A DNA stretch of 64,000 bases from Polaribacter haliotis (GCF_014784055.1 NZ_CP061813.1:2800001-2864000), one strand, 5' to 3'. Shown: positions 16,917 through 26,244, numbered from the stretch's first letter. The notes: generated by a model not told the origin, from the letters alone. Numbers and translations are program-made.

Positions 16917-19900
16917 ATGCAATACAATCATCAAGAAATAGAAAAGAATTGGCAAAAATTTTGGGCAGAAAACCAAACTTTTAAAGCCAGTAATGAAAGT
17001 GAAAAACCTAAATATTATGTACTAGACATGTTTCCTTACCCAAGTGGAGCAGGTTTGCATGTTGGGCATCCTTTAGGATATATTGCAAGTGACATTTATG
17101 CACGTTACAAACGTCACCAAGGTTTTAATGTTTTGCATCCTCAAGGTTATGATTCTTTTGGTTTACCAGCAGAACAATATGCAATACAAACTGGGCAACA
17201 TCCAGCAAAAACTACGGAAGCAAACATTGCAACTTATAGAAAACAATTAGATAAAATTGGTTTTTCTTTTGATTGGAGTAGAGAAGTTAGAACGTCAAAT
17301 CCTGAATATTATAAATGGACACAGTGGATTTTTATTCAATTGTTTAATTCTTGGTATAATAAAGATTCAGACAAAGCAGAAGACATTTCAACTTTAGAAA
17401 AACTCTTCAAAAAAGAAGGAAATTCTAAAGTAAATGCAGTTTGTGATGAAGATATAAAACCTTTTTCTGCGGAAGAATGGAAAGCATTCTCAAAAACAGA
17501 ACAAGAAGAAATTTTATTACAATACAGATTAACATTTTTGTCAGATACAGAAGTAAACTGGTGTCCTGCTTTAGGAACAGTTTTAGCAAACGACGAAATT
17601 GTAAACGGAGTTTCAGAACGTGGAAGTCATCCTGTTATTCGTAAAAAAATGACACAATGGTCTATGCGAATTTCTGCATATGCACAACGTTTGTTAGACG
17701 GATTAGAAACCATAGATTGGCCACAACCTTTAAAAGATTCTCAAACCAATTGGATTGGACGTTCTCAAGGAGCAATGGTTACTTTTAAGGTTGATAATGG
17801 AAGTGAAAAACAATCGAATGAAGTAAAATTATCTTACAAAGAATTAGAAGCTTTAAAAGAAATAAGACAAAATTCAACAAAAGCAGAAACGACGCTTTGG
17901 AACGAATTAAAGAATAAAAAAGGAGCTTCAAAATTTAGAAGAAAATATACAATAGGCACATTTTTAGTAGATTATGTATGTGTTTCTAAAAATTTAATTG
18001 TTGAATTTTCTGGAAAAGAAGATGAAGAAGCAAGAACAACTTATTTTAATAATGAAGGCTTTAATGTAATTCGTTTTACAAATGATGAGGTTCTTAAAAA
18101 TGTAGAAAAAGTTGTTTCAGAAATTAATTTTGCAATTCAGTTTCCAAAAGTAACAGTTAAAGAAACTGCAAAAAAAGAAGTTGTAAAAGAGGAAAATCAA
18201 TATAAAATTGATGTTTTTACAACAAGACCAGATACAATTTACGGAGTAAGTTTTATGACTTTAGCTCCAGAACACGAATTGGTGTCACGAATCGTTACAG
18301 ATAAGCAAAAAGACGAAGTTAATGCGTATATAGAAGCAACAGCAAAACGTTCTGAACGTGATAGAATGGCAGATGTAAAAACCATTTCTGGAGCATTTAC
18401 AGGAGCGTATGCAATTCATCCTTTTTCTGGTGAAAAAATACAAATTTGGATTGGAGATTACGTTTTAGCAGGTTATGGAACAGGAGCAGTTATGGCAGTT
18501 CCTTGTGGGGATCAACGTGATTATGATTTCGCAAAACATTTTGATATTCCGATTCCTAATATTTTTGAAGGTGTAGATATTTCTGAAGAAGCGCACACAG
18601 ATAAAGACGGAACTAAAATTGCAAATTCAGATTTTTTATCAGGATTAAAATACAAGAAAGCATTAAAATTAGCCATTTTCGAAATGGAAAAACGTGGTTT
18701 TGGTTATGGAAAAATAAACTATAGATTGCGTGATGCTGTTTTTAGCAGACAACGTTATTGGGGAGAACCTTTTCCAGTATATTACAAAGACGGAATGCCA
18801 CAAATGATTGACGCAAAACACTTGCCAATCGTTTTACCAGAAGTAGAAAAATACTTGCCAACTGAAGATGGAAAACCACCTTTAGGAAACGCAACAGAAT
18901 GGGCTTGGGATTCTCGTGGGAATAAAGTTGTTTCGAACGAAAAGTTGAAAAACAAAACTGTTTTTCCTTTAGAATTAAACACAATGCCTGGTTGGGCAGG
19001 AAGTTCTTGGTATTTTAATAGATATATGGATTCGCAAAATTCCACAGCATTTGCAAGTAAAGAATCTTTAGATTATTGGAAAGAAGTAGATTTATATATT
19101 GGAGGTTCAGAACACGCAACAGGGCATTTATTATACGCTCGTTTTTGGCAGAAATTCTTGTTCGATAAAGGAATTGTTCCTGTAGATGAATTTGCGAAGA
19201 AACTAATAAACCAAGGTATGATTTTAGGAACTTCTGCTTTTGTATATAAAGCAACTCCTTTTATTCAAAATGGTTGTGGTTGTTCTGATGAAAAATCTAA
19301 TGATGATATTATCGCAGAAATACCAACCGTATTTGTTTCTAAAAATTTATTTTCTAATGATGATGAATTTGAAACTGTTGTAAAAAACTACTTATTAGAT
19401 AATAAATTATTGAATCCTAATTTTGCAGATTTAGTAATGATTACCAAAACACCTATACATTCAGATGTTTCTTTGGTAAATTCTTCAGATGAATTAGATG
19501 TAGATGGTTTTAAAAATCATCCTTTAAATGCAGATTATAAAAATGCTGAATTCATTTTAGAAGAAGGTGTTTACAAAGTTGGTAGAGAAGTAGAGAAAAT
19601 GTCTAAATCTAAATACAATGTCGTAAATCCTGATGATATTGTAAGAGAATATGGAGCAGATGCTTTGCGTTTGTTCGAAATGTTTTTAGGGCCATTAGAA
19701 CAAGCAAAGCCTTGGAAAACATCAGGTATTTCTGGTGTTTATTCTTTCTTAAAGAAATTATGGAAATTATATGTTTCTGAAGATGGCGTAATTGTATCCG
19801 AAGAAAAAGCAACTAAAGACGAACTAAAAGTTTTACATAAAACAATTAAAAAAGTACAAGAAGATATCGAGAATTTCTCTTTTAATACCTCTGTTTCTAC

Positions 19901-20276
19901 GTTTATGATTGCTGTAAACGATTTAACAGGCTTAAAATGTAATAAGAAAGAAATATTAGAACCGTTATTGGTTTTATTATCACCTTACGCACCACATATT
20001 TCAGAAGAATTATGGAGTAAATTAGGAAATAAAGAGTCTATTTCAACAGCTCCTTTTCCAATTTTTGATGCAAAACATTTGGTAGAAAGTTCTAAAAATT
20101 ACCCAATTTCTTTCAACGGAAAAATGCGTTTTACTCTAGAGCTTCCTTTAGATTTATCAAAAGAAGAAATAGAAAAAACAGTTTTAGAAAATGAAAAAAC
20201 AATTGCGCAATTAGAAGGTAGAACTCCTAAAAAAATAATTATTGTTCCTGGGAAAATTGTAAACATAGTTGGTTAA
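16917..20276 (+). CDS. leuS: Leucyl-tRNA synthetase with DUF559-like insertion
   Basis: This 1119-residue class Ia synthetase has the HIGH-type motif HVGH (48-51), KMSKS (894-898) and the CP1 editing domain with TTRPDTIYG (435-443). It is longer than usual for Bacteroidota. Part of the extra length is a stretch of about 125 residues (about 300-427) between the opening strand of the editing domain (MVTFKV) and YKIDVFTTRP. That stretch matches the DUF559/Vsr-like fold: RQNSTKAETTLWNELK, KFRRKYTIGTFLVDYVC (Asp352), LIVEFSG (Glu363) and GFNVIRFTNDEVL. The reading frame is continuous. The usual E-x-D-G and QH of active DUF559 proteins read E-F-S-G with no His, so nuclease activity is doubtful. Confidence 0.95.
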   Translation: MQYNHQEIEKNWQKFWAENQTFKASNESEKPKYYVLDMFPYPSGAGLHVGHPLGYIASDIYARYKRHQGFNVLHPQGYDSFGLPAEQYAIQTGQHPAKTTEANIATYRKQLDKIGFSFDWSREVRTSNPEYYKWTQWIFIQLFNSWYNKDSDKAEDISTLEKLFKKEGNSKVNAVCDEDIKPFSAEEWKAFSKTEQEEILLQYRLTFLSDTEVNWCPALGTVLANDEIVNGVSERGSHPVIRKKMTQWSMRISAYAQRLLDGLETIDWPQPLKDSQTNWIGRSQGAMVTFKVDNGSEKQSNEVKLSYKELEALKEIRQNSTKAETTLWNELKNKKGASKFRRKYTIGTFLVDYVCVSKNLIVEFSGKEDEEARTTYFNNEGFNVIRFTNDEVLKNVEKVVSEINFAIQFPKVTVKETAKKEVVKEENQYKIDVFTTRPDTIYGVSFMTLAPEHELVSRIVTDKQKDEVNAYIEATAKRSERDRMADVKTISGAFTGAYAIHPFSGEKIQIWIGDYVLAGYGTGAVMAVPCGDQRDYDFAKHFDIPIPNIFEGVDISEEAHTDKDGTKIANSDFLSGLKYKKALKLAIFEMEKRGFGYGKINYRLRDAVFSRQRYWGEPFPVYYKDGMPQMIDAKHLPIVLPEVEKYLPTEDGKPPLGNATEWAWDSRGNKVVSNEKLKNKTVFPLELNTMPGWAGSSWYFNRYMDSQNSTAFASKESLDYWKEVDLYIGGSEHATGHLLYARFWQKFLFDKGIVPVDEFAKKLINQGMILGTSAFVYKATPFIQNGCGCSDEKSNDDIIAEIPTVFVSKNLFSNDDEFETVVKNYLLDNKLLNPNFADLVMITKTPIHSDVSLVNSSDELDVDGFKNHPLNADYKNAEFILEEGVYKVGREVEKMSKSKYNVVNPDDIVREYGADALRLFEMFLGPLEQAKPWKTSGISGVYSFLKKLWKLYVSEDGVIVSEEKATKDELKVLHKTIKKVQEDIENFSFNTSVSTFMIAVNDLTGLKCNKKEILEPLLVLLSPYAPHISEELWSKLGNKESISTAPFPIFDAKHLVESSKNYPISFNGKMRFTLELPLDLSKEEIEKTVLENEKTIAQLEGRTPKKIIIVPGKIVNIVG
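17820..18140 (+). other. DUF559-like domain inserted in leuS
   Basis: This covers leuS residues about 302-408. It shows the order of motifs of small DUF559 endonuclease-like proteins, bordered by Lys/Glu-rich linkers. It carries no intein splicing motifs and is in frame, so it is translated as part of LeuRS. Confidence 0.75.
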
Positions 20277-20322
20277 AAGACATTTATGGTCATAAGTGTT
20301 AACTTGTTGTGAAAACAATATT

Positions 20323-20356
20323 AAAAGTCATTACAGCATTTGTAATGACTTTTTTA
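20323..20356 (+). terminator. Intrinsic terminator after leuS
   Basis: The stem AAAAGTCATTACA with TGTAATGACTTTT has loop GCATT and ends in a T run, 46 bases after the stop. Confidence 0.9.
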
Positions 20357-20391
20357 TTTAAGTACCTTGTCACTCTTAAAATAATACCAAT

Positions 20392-20859
20392 ATGAAAATG
20401 AGATATATTATATTTTTAATAATTTTCGGAACGTTTTTTGTTGCATGTAAAAAAGATAAAGAAGCTTCTTTAAAAGAATATATAACTCAAAGTTGGCAAA
20501 CTACTTATTTAAAATTGGAAATGCCAACCTATCAAAAAACAGATTCTTTAGAGATTTATGAAGATAAATTTGAAAACAATCCTGATTTATTAGCACAATC
20601 TAAATACAATTCAGATGGAACATTTTCGGCTTGGTTTATCAATAAAAAAGGAGAAAAATCTTCGAATTCAGATGGAAAATGGCGAGTAGAAAACGACTCT
20701 CTTTTTGTAGAATTTTTTTATAATGAAAGAGATATGAAGGTGAGTTACCATGTTACAAAAACCGAAGAAGGTTTTACAGCAAAAAGCAAATACGATTGGG
20801 ATAAAGATGGCGATTTCGACGATCTTTTAACTATGAAAACAAAACAAATAAAAGAATAG
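20392..20859 (+). CDS. Lipoprotein, lipocalin-like
   Basis: This 155-residue protein has a signal sequence and lipobox (residues about 4-19, FVAC with Cys19). The mature part has alternating strands and residues such as SDGTFSAWFINKKGEKSSNSDGKWRVENDSLFVEF (about 75-109), which resemble lipocalin-like Bacteroidota lipoproteins. Near the end it has one DKDGDFDD acidic loop that could bind calcium. It ends 4 bases before the histidine kinase gene, so the two are co-transcribed and it may be an envelope accessory of that sensor. No named family is recognised. Confidence 0.7.
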   Translation: MKMRYIIFLIIFGTFFVACKKDKEASLKEYITQSWQTTYLKLEMPTYQKTDSLEIYEDKFENNPDLLAQSKYNSDGTFSAWFINKKGEKSSNSDGKWRVENDSLFVEFFYNERDMKVSYHVTKTEEGFTAKSKYDWDKDGDFDDLLTMKTKQIKE

Positions 20860-20863
20860 GACT

Positions 20864-22321
20864 TTGAAAATATTTAAGAATGTTTCCTTAAGGATTCGTA
20901 TTTTTTTATCAATGATTTTATTGGTGTTATTAGCATCGATTTTAATATTAGTGGTAACTCTTTATCAATATGATGAGCAAACGAAAGATTACAACATACA
21001 ACGTTTCGAAAGAAAAGAAGCGATTGCAAAACAAATTATAGAATTAGAACTTACCAATAAAACCACATATGCAGTAAATACAGAAAATTTAGATAAAATT
21101 TTTAAAGAACGTATTTACGAAATTTCTTCAATTAATAAACTAAACATTGCCATTTACGACTTAAATGGAAATTTGTTAAAATCTTCTATTGCAAGTGCTT
21201 TCGAAAAGATAGATGTTATGCCACTTTCCGAGGAAATTATTATTGAATTGGCACAAAATTCTAATCATAAAATTTTAAAAAATTTAGAAGTAGAAGATAG
21301 TAGTTATCAAACTTCTTATTCCTATATAAGCGACTCTAAATACAAAAGAATAGGTATTTTAGAGTTACAGTTTACACAAGACAATTCCGAAATAGAATAC
21401 GAGCTTAGAGAGTTTATGTACAGGTTAGGGTTGGTATATATTTTAATGTTTTTAATAGCGATTGCCATTGCATTTTTCTTATCTAGTTATATTACACGCT
21501 CTATAAAAACCATTTCAGATAAGATGCAACAAACGCGTTTGAACGAGAGAAATGAAAAGATTATTTTAAATAAAGCAAGTTCGGAAATTGAAGTTTTGGT
21601 AGATGCTTACAACAATATGATCGATCAATTAGAGGAAAGTGCTGCGAAATTGGCGAAAAGCGAACGTGAACAAGCTTGGAGAGAAATGGCAAAACAGGTA
21701 GCACATGAAATTAAAAATCCTTTGACTCCAATGCGTTTGACTGTGCAGAGTTTCGAACGAAAGTTCAATGCTGAAGATCCAAAAATTAAGGAGAAATTGA
21801 AAGAATATTCACAAACATTAATTCAGCAAATAGATGTTATGAGTTCTATTGCTTCTGCATTTTCCGATTTTGCAAAAATGCCATCTCAAAAAAAGGAAGA
21901 AATAGAAGTAATTGATGTTGTAAAATTAGCTTTAGATATTTTTAATGAAAAAGCAATTAAATACAGTCCCAAAGAAGAAGAATTACACGCATTTTTAGAC
22001 AAAACACAATTAATTAGAATTGTAACAAACTTGGTAAAGAATGCTTTACAAGCTACAGAACAAGAGGAAAACCCATTAGTAGAAGTAGAAGTTTTATCGA
22101 ACAATGGTAATGTAAAAATTGTAGTGTCAGACAATGGAAAAGGAATTTCTGAAGATGTAAAAGAATTAATATTCGAACCTAAATTTACAACAAAGTCAAG
22201 TGGAATGGGATTAGGTTTAGGAATTATTAAAAATATTATAGAAGCCTATGGAGGTACTATTTCATTTACTTCCAAAGAAGGAGTTGGAACTACTTTTACA
22301 GTTATTTTACCTAAGAAATAA
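20864..22321 (+). CDS. NtrY-like sensor histidine kinase
   Basis: This 485-residue protein has two membrane helices (about 9-31 and 190-212) around a periplasmic sensor domain, then HAMP (about 213-265). The HisKA domain has the H-box VAHEIKNPLTPMRL (His281) and is followed by HATPase_c with NLVKNALQA, DNGKGI and GMGLGLGI. The NPLTPMRL form of the H-box is typical of NtrY-type kinases. The start is TTG at 20864, four bases after the lipoprotein stop. No response regulator gene is adjacent, so its partner lies elsewhere. Confidence 0.9.
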   Translation: MKIFKNVSLRIRIFLSMILLVLLASILILVVTLYQYDEQTKDYNIQRFERKEAIAKQIIELELTNKTTYAVNTENLDKIFKERIYEISSINKLNIAIYDLNGNLLKSSIASAFEKIDVMPLSEEIIIELAQNSNHKILKNLEVEDSSYQTSYSYISDSKYKRIGILELQFTQDNSEIEYELREFMYRLGLVYILMFLIAIAIAFFLSSYITRSIKTISDKMQQTRLNERNEKIILNKASSEIEVLVDAYNNMIDQLEESAAKLAKSEREQAWREMAKQVAHEIKNPLTPMRLTVQSFERKFNAEDPKIKEKLKEYSQTLIQQIDVMSSIASAFSDFAKMPSQKKEEIEVIDVVKLALDIFNEKAIKYSPKEEELHAFLDKTQLIRIVTNLVKNALQATEQEENPLVEVEVLSNNGNVKIVVSDNGKGISEDVKELIFEPKFTTKSSGMGLGLGIIKNIIEAYGGTISFTSKEGVGTTFTVILPKK

Positions 22322-22371
22322 AATAGTTTTTGTTCCCAGTCATAGTTATATAAAAAATAAAAACAAATAAA

Positions 22372-23154
22372 ATGAACTTCGAAAATTTATTAGTTTCAAA
22401 AAATAATGGTATTGCACAAATAACCATAAACCGTCCAAAGAAATTAAATGCTTTAAACAAAGTAACTATAAAAGAATTACATGAAGCTTTCGATGTTTTA
22501 GAAAGCGATTTAAGCGTAAAAATAATTATTGTTACTGGAAGTGGAGATAAGGCATTTGTTGCAGGTGCAGATATATCTGAATTCGCACATTTTTCTATAG
22601 AGGAAGGCGCAAGTTTAGCTAGAGCAGGGCAAGAAATGCTATTCGATTTTATCGAAAATTTAGCAACTCCTGTTATTGCAGCTATAAATGGTTTTGCTTT
22701 AGGTGGAGGTTTAGAATTGGCAATGGCTTGTCATTTTAGAATTGCATCCGACAATGCAAAAATGGGATTACCAGAAGTTTCTTTAGGTGTAATTCCTGGT
22801 TATGGAGGTACACAACGTTTACCACAGTTAGTTGGTAAAGGAAAAGCAATGGAATTAATTATGACAGCTGGAATGGTTCCTGCAGAAGAAGCAAAAGAAT
22901 GTGGTTTGGTAAATCATGTAGTTTCTCAAGAAGAATTAATACCCTTAGCAGAAAAAATTGCCAGTAAAATTATGCGAAATTCTTCTGTAGCTATTGCTGC
23001 AGCTATTAAAGCTATAAATGCTAATTTCCAAGATGGTGTAAATGGATTTGATGTGGAAATTTCAGCATTTGGAGAGTGTTTTGGAACCGAAGATTTCGAG
23101 GAAGGAACCACTGCTTTTTTAGAAAAAAGAAAACCAAATTTCTCTGGAAACTAA
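22372..23154 (+). CDS. Enoyl-CoA hydratase/isomerase (crotonase) family protein
   Basis: This 260-residue protein has the full crotonase fold: AFVAGADISEF (61-71) for the CoA oxyanion hole, GFALGGGLELAMAC (107-120), and the two catalytic acids Glu115 and Glu135 (LPEVSLGVIPGYGGTQRL) spaced as in rat enoyl-CoA hydratase. It probably hydrates trans-2-enoyl-CoA or crotonyl-CoA in fatty-acid or amino-acid breakdown. It lies 50 bases after the kinase gene and could be in the same transcript. Confidence 0.92.
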   Translation: MNFENLLVSKNNGIAQITINRPKKLNALNKVTIKELHEAFDVLESDLSVKIIIVTGSGDKAFVAGADISEFAHFSIEEGASLARAGQEMLFDFIENLATPVIAAINGFALGGGLELAMACHFRIASDNAKMGLPEVSLGVIPGYGGTQRLPQLVGKGKAMELIMTAGMVPAEEAKECGLVNHVVSQEELIPLAEKIASKIMRNSSVAIAAAIKAINANFQDGVNGFDVEISAFGECFGTEDFEEGTTAFLEKRKPNFSGN

Positions 23155-23191
23155 TAATTAAAGTCATTCACTCCCAATAATAATAAAACAT

Positions 23192-23225
23192 AAAAAAAGC
23201 GAGCCAATAAAGGCTCGCTTTTTTT
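23192..23225. terminator. Bidirectional terminator between the crotonase and a secreted protein gene
   Basis: A perfect inverted repeat AAAAAAAGCGAGCC with GGCTCGCTTTTTTT (loop AATAAA) lies between convergent genes. Confidence 0.93.
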
Positions 23226-23257
23226 ATCAAATTCATAGCAATATTTCATTTGATATT

Positions 23258-23842
23258 TTAAAGATTAAAGTCTTGTGAGTAAGATCTATTGTTTGTGTTT
23301 ACAATTACTTTATAGTTTCCTTTTAGCTCTTTAGAAACTTTATAAACTCTGTTTAAAATCTTTTCTGTTCCTTTAATTGTTTCAGAATAAATTACATCAT
23401 CTTTATAAAAAACAGTAACTTGAACTGGTTTTTGATTGAAAGAAATTTTAGAAATTAAAACCAATTCGTTTTCGGTTCTAATAACTGGCTTAAACTCTGT
23501 TATATCATTTTCAGAAAAAATAACAAGACCATTTTTTACTTCGAAAGATTTTATAATAATCTCGTAATCTTTGTTTAACTCTGCTACATAACTTCCAGAC
23601 TCTAAAGCAGAAAAATCAAATATTTTAGAGAAAGTTCCTGAATTTTCTATCTCAGAGCTATATAATACAGGACCATTTTTCTGAGTTATTGTTAAAGTAT
23701 TTCCTTTTTTAACAGCGTTAAATTCAACTTTTACTCTTTTTCCATCTATTGCAGTAGGAGTTGTATTGTTTGCGTTTGCGTAACCTAATAATGTTCCGAA
23801 CATTAATGCTACTACTAAGTAATTTTTAATTGTCGTTTTCAT
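23258..23842 (-). CDS. Secreted protein of two similar beta-rich modules, unknown function
   Basis: This 194-residue protein has a signal peptide (about 1-24). The remainder looks like two weakly similar beta-sandwich modules (about 35-105 and 120-194). Each has a pattern of strand, an L/V-Y-S-S/E-T-I turn, then GxYxV near the end (SGSYVAELNKDYEIIIKSFEV and KGNYKVIVNTNNRSYSQDF). The second half resembles small secreted proteins of Flavobacteriaceae and the general shape of sorting-domain-like beta modules, but I do not recognise a family. It is monocistronic with its own promoter. Confidence 0.65.
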   Translation of the reverse strand: MKTTIKNYLVVALMFGTLLGYANANNTTPTAIDGKRVKVEFNAVKKGNTLTITQKNGPVLYSSEIENSGTFSKIFDFSALESGSYVAELNKDYEIIIKSFEVKNGLVIFSENDITEFKPVIRTENELVLISKISFNQKPVQVTVFYKDDVIYSETIKGTEKILNRVYKVSKELKGNYKVIVNTNNRSYSQDFNL

Positions 23843-23873
23843 TTTCTTTTTTTATTAGTTATTATTAATACTG

Positions 23874-23881
23874 CAAATCTA
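23874..23881 (-). promoter_or_regulatory. -7 promoter element for the secreted protein gene
   Basis: TAGATTTG on the minus strand, 31 bases before the ATG at 23842. Confidence 0.5.
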
Positions 23882-24022
23882 TGGCAGATTTAAGTTCCTG
23901 AAAACATCAAAATTGACAAATAACTATGCTAAATTATCACATTATACTGTGTTAAATTAATGTTAAGTTAATATAGAACACAATAAAGGTAATTTTATAC
24001 ATTTATTTCCGTTTTAGTGTTG

Positions 24023-24030
24023 TAATTTTG
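24023..24030 (+). promoter_or_regulatory. -7 promoter element for the AraC gene
   Basis: TAATTTTG, 20 bases before the ATG at 24051. Confidence 0.45.
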
Positions 24031-24050
24031 TTTTTTGAAAAAAGTAAATT

Positions 24051-24920
24051 ATGAAAACAAAACCAACATTAGAGAAAATTGTACCAAGTTTCGGTAGTTC
24101 TTTATTGGTTAAAAAACACGTACAGTTTTTAAAAACAAAAAAGGCTTTCTGGCATTTTCATCCAGAAATAGAATTGGTATACGTTAATAAAGGAAAAGGA
24201 AAAAGACATATTGGAAACCATATTAGCTATTTTAATAATAGTCAGTTAGTTTTAATTGGTTCTAATTTGCCACATTTAGGGTATATGGATCGTTTAACAA
24301 CCAATGGTTCCGAAACCTTAATACAGTTTAAGCCAGAATTTTTAGGAGAAAATTTTTTTAAAATTCCAGAAATGGCTGCAATCGATCAACTTTTTGAACG
24401 CGCAAAAAAAGGAATTCGTTTTAATATTGAAATTAAAAAAAGAATTGGTGCTAAGATTGAAGAGCTAGTAGATTTAGAAGGGGCAGATAGAATTATTTCT
24501 ATTCTAGAAATTTTAAAAGAGTTGGCAAGAACAGACGATTATACCATTTTAAATGCAGATGGTTTTGCTTTTGAAACACAGCCACAAGACAACGAAAAGA
24601 TAGATTTGGTGTTTAAACATATAAATGAAAATTTTAATAGACATATTGCACTAGATGAAATTTCGGATGTTGTAAGTATGACAGTTCCTGCTTTTTGTAG
24701 ATTCTTTAAAAAAACAACTTCTAAAACATTTACAAAATTAGTAAATGAATATAGAGTTGTGCATGCAACAAAATTATTATCGGAAAGTAATATGAGTATT
24801 GGAGATATTTGTTTTGAATGTGGTTTTAATAATTTTTCTCACTTTAATAAATTATTTAAAGAATTTACTGGAAAATCTGCATCTAAATATAGAAGTGAAA
24901 TGTTGAATTTCGTTCAATAA
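24051..24920 (+). CDS. AraC family transcriptional regulator with cupin sensor domain
   Basis: This 289-residue protein has an N-terminal cupin-type ligand domain (about 25-110, FWHFHPEIELVYVNKGKGKRHIG at 34-56) and a C-terminal double HTH (about 185-285). The AraC signature IGDICFECGFNNFSHFNKLFKEFTGKSASKYR falls at about 252-283. The architecture is common among sugar-responsive regulators of Bacteroidota; the effector and targets are unknown. A 57-residue ORF follows 15 bases later. Confidence 0.9.
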   Translation: MKTKPTLEKIVPSFGSSLLVKKHVQFLKTKKAFWHFHPEIELVYVNKGKGKRHIGNHISYFNNSQLVLIGSNLPHLGYMDRLTTNGSETLIQFKPEFLGENFFKIPEMAAIDQLFERAKKGIRFNIEIKKRIGAKIEELVDLEGADRIISILEILKELARTDDYTILNADGFAFETQPQDNEKIDLVFKHINENFNRHIALDEISDVVSMTVPAFCRFFKKTTSKTFTKLVNEYRVVHATKLLSESNMSIGDICFECGFNNFSHFNKLFKEFTGKSASKYRSEMLNFVQ

Positions 24921-24935
24921 TAATAAAAGATAAAA

Positions 24936-25109
24936 ATGGAAGACAAAATAGAAGAAACATTAAATTATTACACATTTAAAAGTAACGAGGTTTTAAACTC
25001 CATAAATTCAAACTCAAATTTAACGGTTGATGAAATTATAGAGAAAGCAGCCAAACTTTCTGAACTTGAATACAAAATTACTGCTTTAGAAGTTGTAAAA
25101 GAAAATTAA
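24936..25109 (+). CDS. Short ORF of unknown function, 57 aa
   Basis: ATG at 24936 opens 57 codons to TAA at 25107-25109. The product is acidic and helical, with the second half (VDEIIEKAAKLSELEYKITALEVVKEN) patterned as an amphipathic helix. It lies 15 bases after the AraC stop in the same direction, with codon use like its neighbours, so it may be co-transcribed. The 143 bases that follow, up to 25252, hold no gene that I can see. Confidence 0.5.
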   Translation: MEDKIEETLNYYTFKSNEVLNSINSNSNLTVDEIIEKAAKLSELEYKITALEVVKEN

Positions 25110-25252
25110 ATCAATTTTAGAGGTTTTAAGAAGCTTTTTAGTGTAGATATTTACAATTCGTTGGATAAATAATAAAACACGTTTAGAATTAATTTTTAAA
25201 GGTAATTTTTTATAGTTTAAATTTATGATATTTTTTTAAGCATCAATATTAT

Positions 25253-25912
25253 TTATTTCACTCCATTCCATTCATTATAAAACTGCTCTAAATATTTTTC
25301 CATAAATTCATGTCTTTGCATTGCAATTTTTTTTCCAGAATCCGTGTTCATTTTATCTTTTAATAACAACAATTTTTCATAAAAATGATTAATTGTTGGT
25401 GCAGAAGACTTTTTATATTCTTCTTTTGTCATATTTAAGTTTGGTAAAATTTCTGGATTGTACAGAGCTCTATTTTTAAAACCACCATAATTAAAACAAC
25501 GTGCAATACCAATAGCACCAATTGCGTCTAATCTATCTGCATCTTGTACTACTTCTAGTTCTTTGGACGTAAATTTTTCACCATTTTTATCAAATGAATT
25601 TTTATAAGAAATATGGTTGATTATGTTTACAACATGTAAAATTGTTTCTTTGTTAACTTTCTGTTTTTCAAGAAATTCAGTAGCTAATTTAGGTCCAATA
25701 GTCTCATCTCCATTGTAAAACTTAGGGTCTGCAATGTCATGTAATAATGCAGCTAAAGAAACTACAAAAACGTTTACATCTTCTTCTCTAGAAATTAAAA
25801 TTGCGTTTTTAAAAACACGTTCTATATGAAACCAATCATGCCCACCTTCAGCATCTTTTAACTCTTCTTTTACAAATAAAATAGTGTTTTCAATTACTTT
25901 TTCTTCGTTCAT
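25253..25912 (-). CDS. HD domain metal-dependent phosphohydrolase
   Basis: This 219-residue protein resembles the YedJ-type HD family. The metal site is H25/H29 (GGHDWFHIERV), the His58-Asp59 doublet (LLHDIAD) and the later aspartate of VQDADRLDAIGAIGIARCF (about 122-140). The set is complete. Probable nucleotide or phosphate-ester hydrolase; the substrate is unknown. It starts one base after the stop of the upstream small membrane protein gene, so they form an operon. Confidence 0.87.
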   Translation of the reverse strand: MNEEKVIENTILFVKEELKDAEGGHDWFHIERVFKNAILISREEDVNVFVVSLAALLHDIADPKFYNGDETIGPKLATEFLEKQKVNKETILHVVNIINHISYKNSFDKNGEKFTSKELEVVQDADRLDAIGAIGIARCFNYGGFKNRALYNPEILPNLNMTKEEYKKSSAPTINHFYEKLLLLKDKMNTDSGKKIAMQRHEFMEKYLEQFYNEWNGVK

Positions 25913-25913
25913 T

Positions 25914-26153
25914 TTATTTTCTTAAAGCAAGTTCTTTTTTAATTTTTTTAATTTCAAAAAACATTATTACACTCATAGGAGCAAAGAATAATGGTAAAAA
26001 GGTTTGAAAAGAAACGCCTTCATCAATAGAAGAAAAAATTGCCAAAACAACCATTAATAAAACCACAATTGTTTGTACAACAAATAAGATTTTTTGTGTT
26101 TTTAATTTCTTTTGTAATTCTTTTACGGTGTAAGTAGAAAGCAAAGATGCCAT
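25914..26153 (-). CDS. Small membrane protein, 79 aa
   Basis: The protein has a basic N-terminal helix (VKELQKKLKTQK, about 10-21), two membrane helices (about 22-42 and 50-66) and a basic C-terminal tail. It resembles many short two-helix proteins of Flavobacteriaceae without a known role. It is the first gene of a two-gene leftward operon with the HD hydrolase. No promoter match is visible upstream. Confidence 0.65.
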   Translation of the reverse strand: MASLLSTYTVKELQKKLKTQKILFVVQTIVVLLMVVLAIFSSIDEGVSFQTFLPLFFAPMSVIMFFEIKKIKKELALRK

Positions 26154-26175
26154 AGTTTTAAATTTTTATAAAAAT

Positions 26176-26207
26176 AAAAAAATCCACTCTAAAAGAATGG
26201 ATTTTTA
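26176..26207 (-). terminator. Probable terminator after the bacilliredoxin gene
   Basis: The imperfect stem AATCCACTC with GAATGGATT is flanked by an A run and a T run, downstream of the leftward bacilliredoxin stop. Confidence 0.6.
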
Positions 26208-26244
26208 AAATTCTTTCCTTCAAAAAAAAGGATTTATTGTAAGT

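Noticed and set aside
16917..20276. A possible frameshift, intein or assembly join in leuS because of its extra length
   Set aside because: The frame is continuous, no intein splicing motifs are present, and the extra part has its own coherent DUF559-like motif order.
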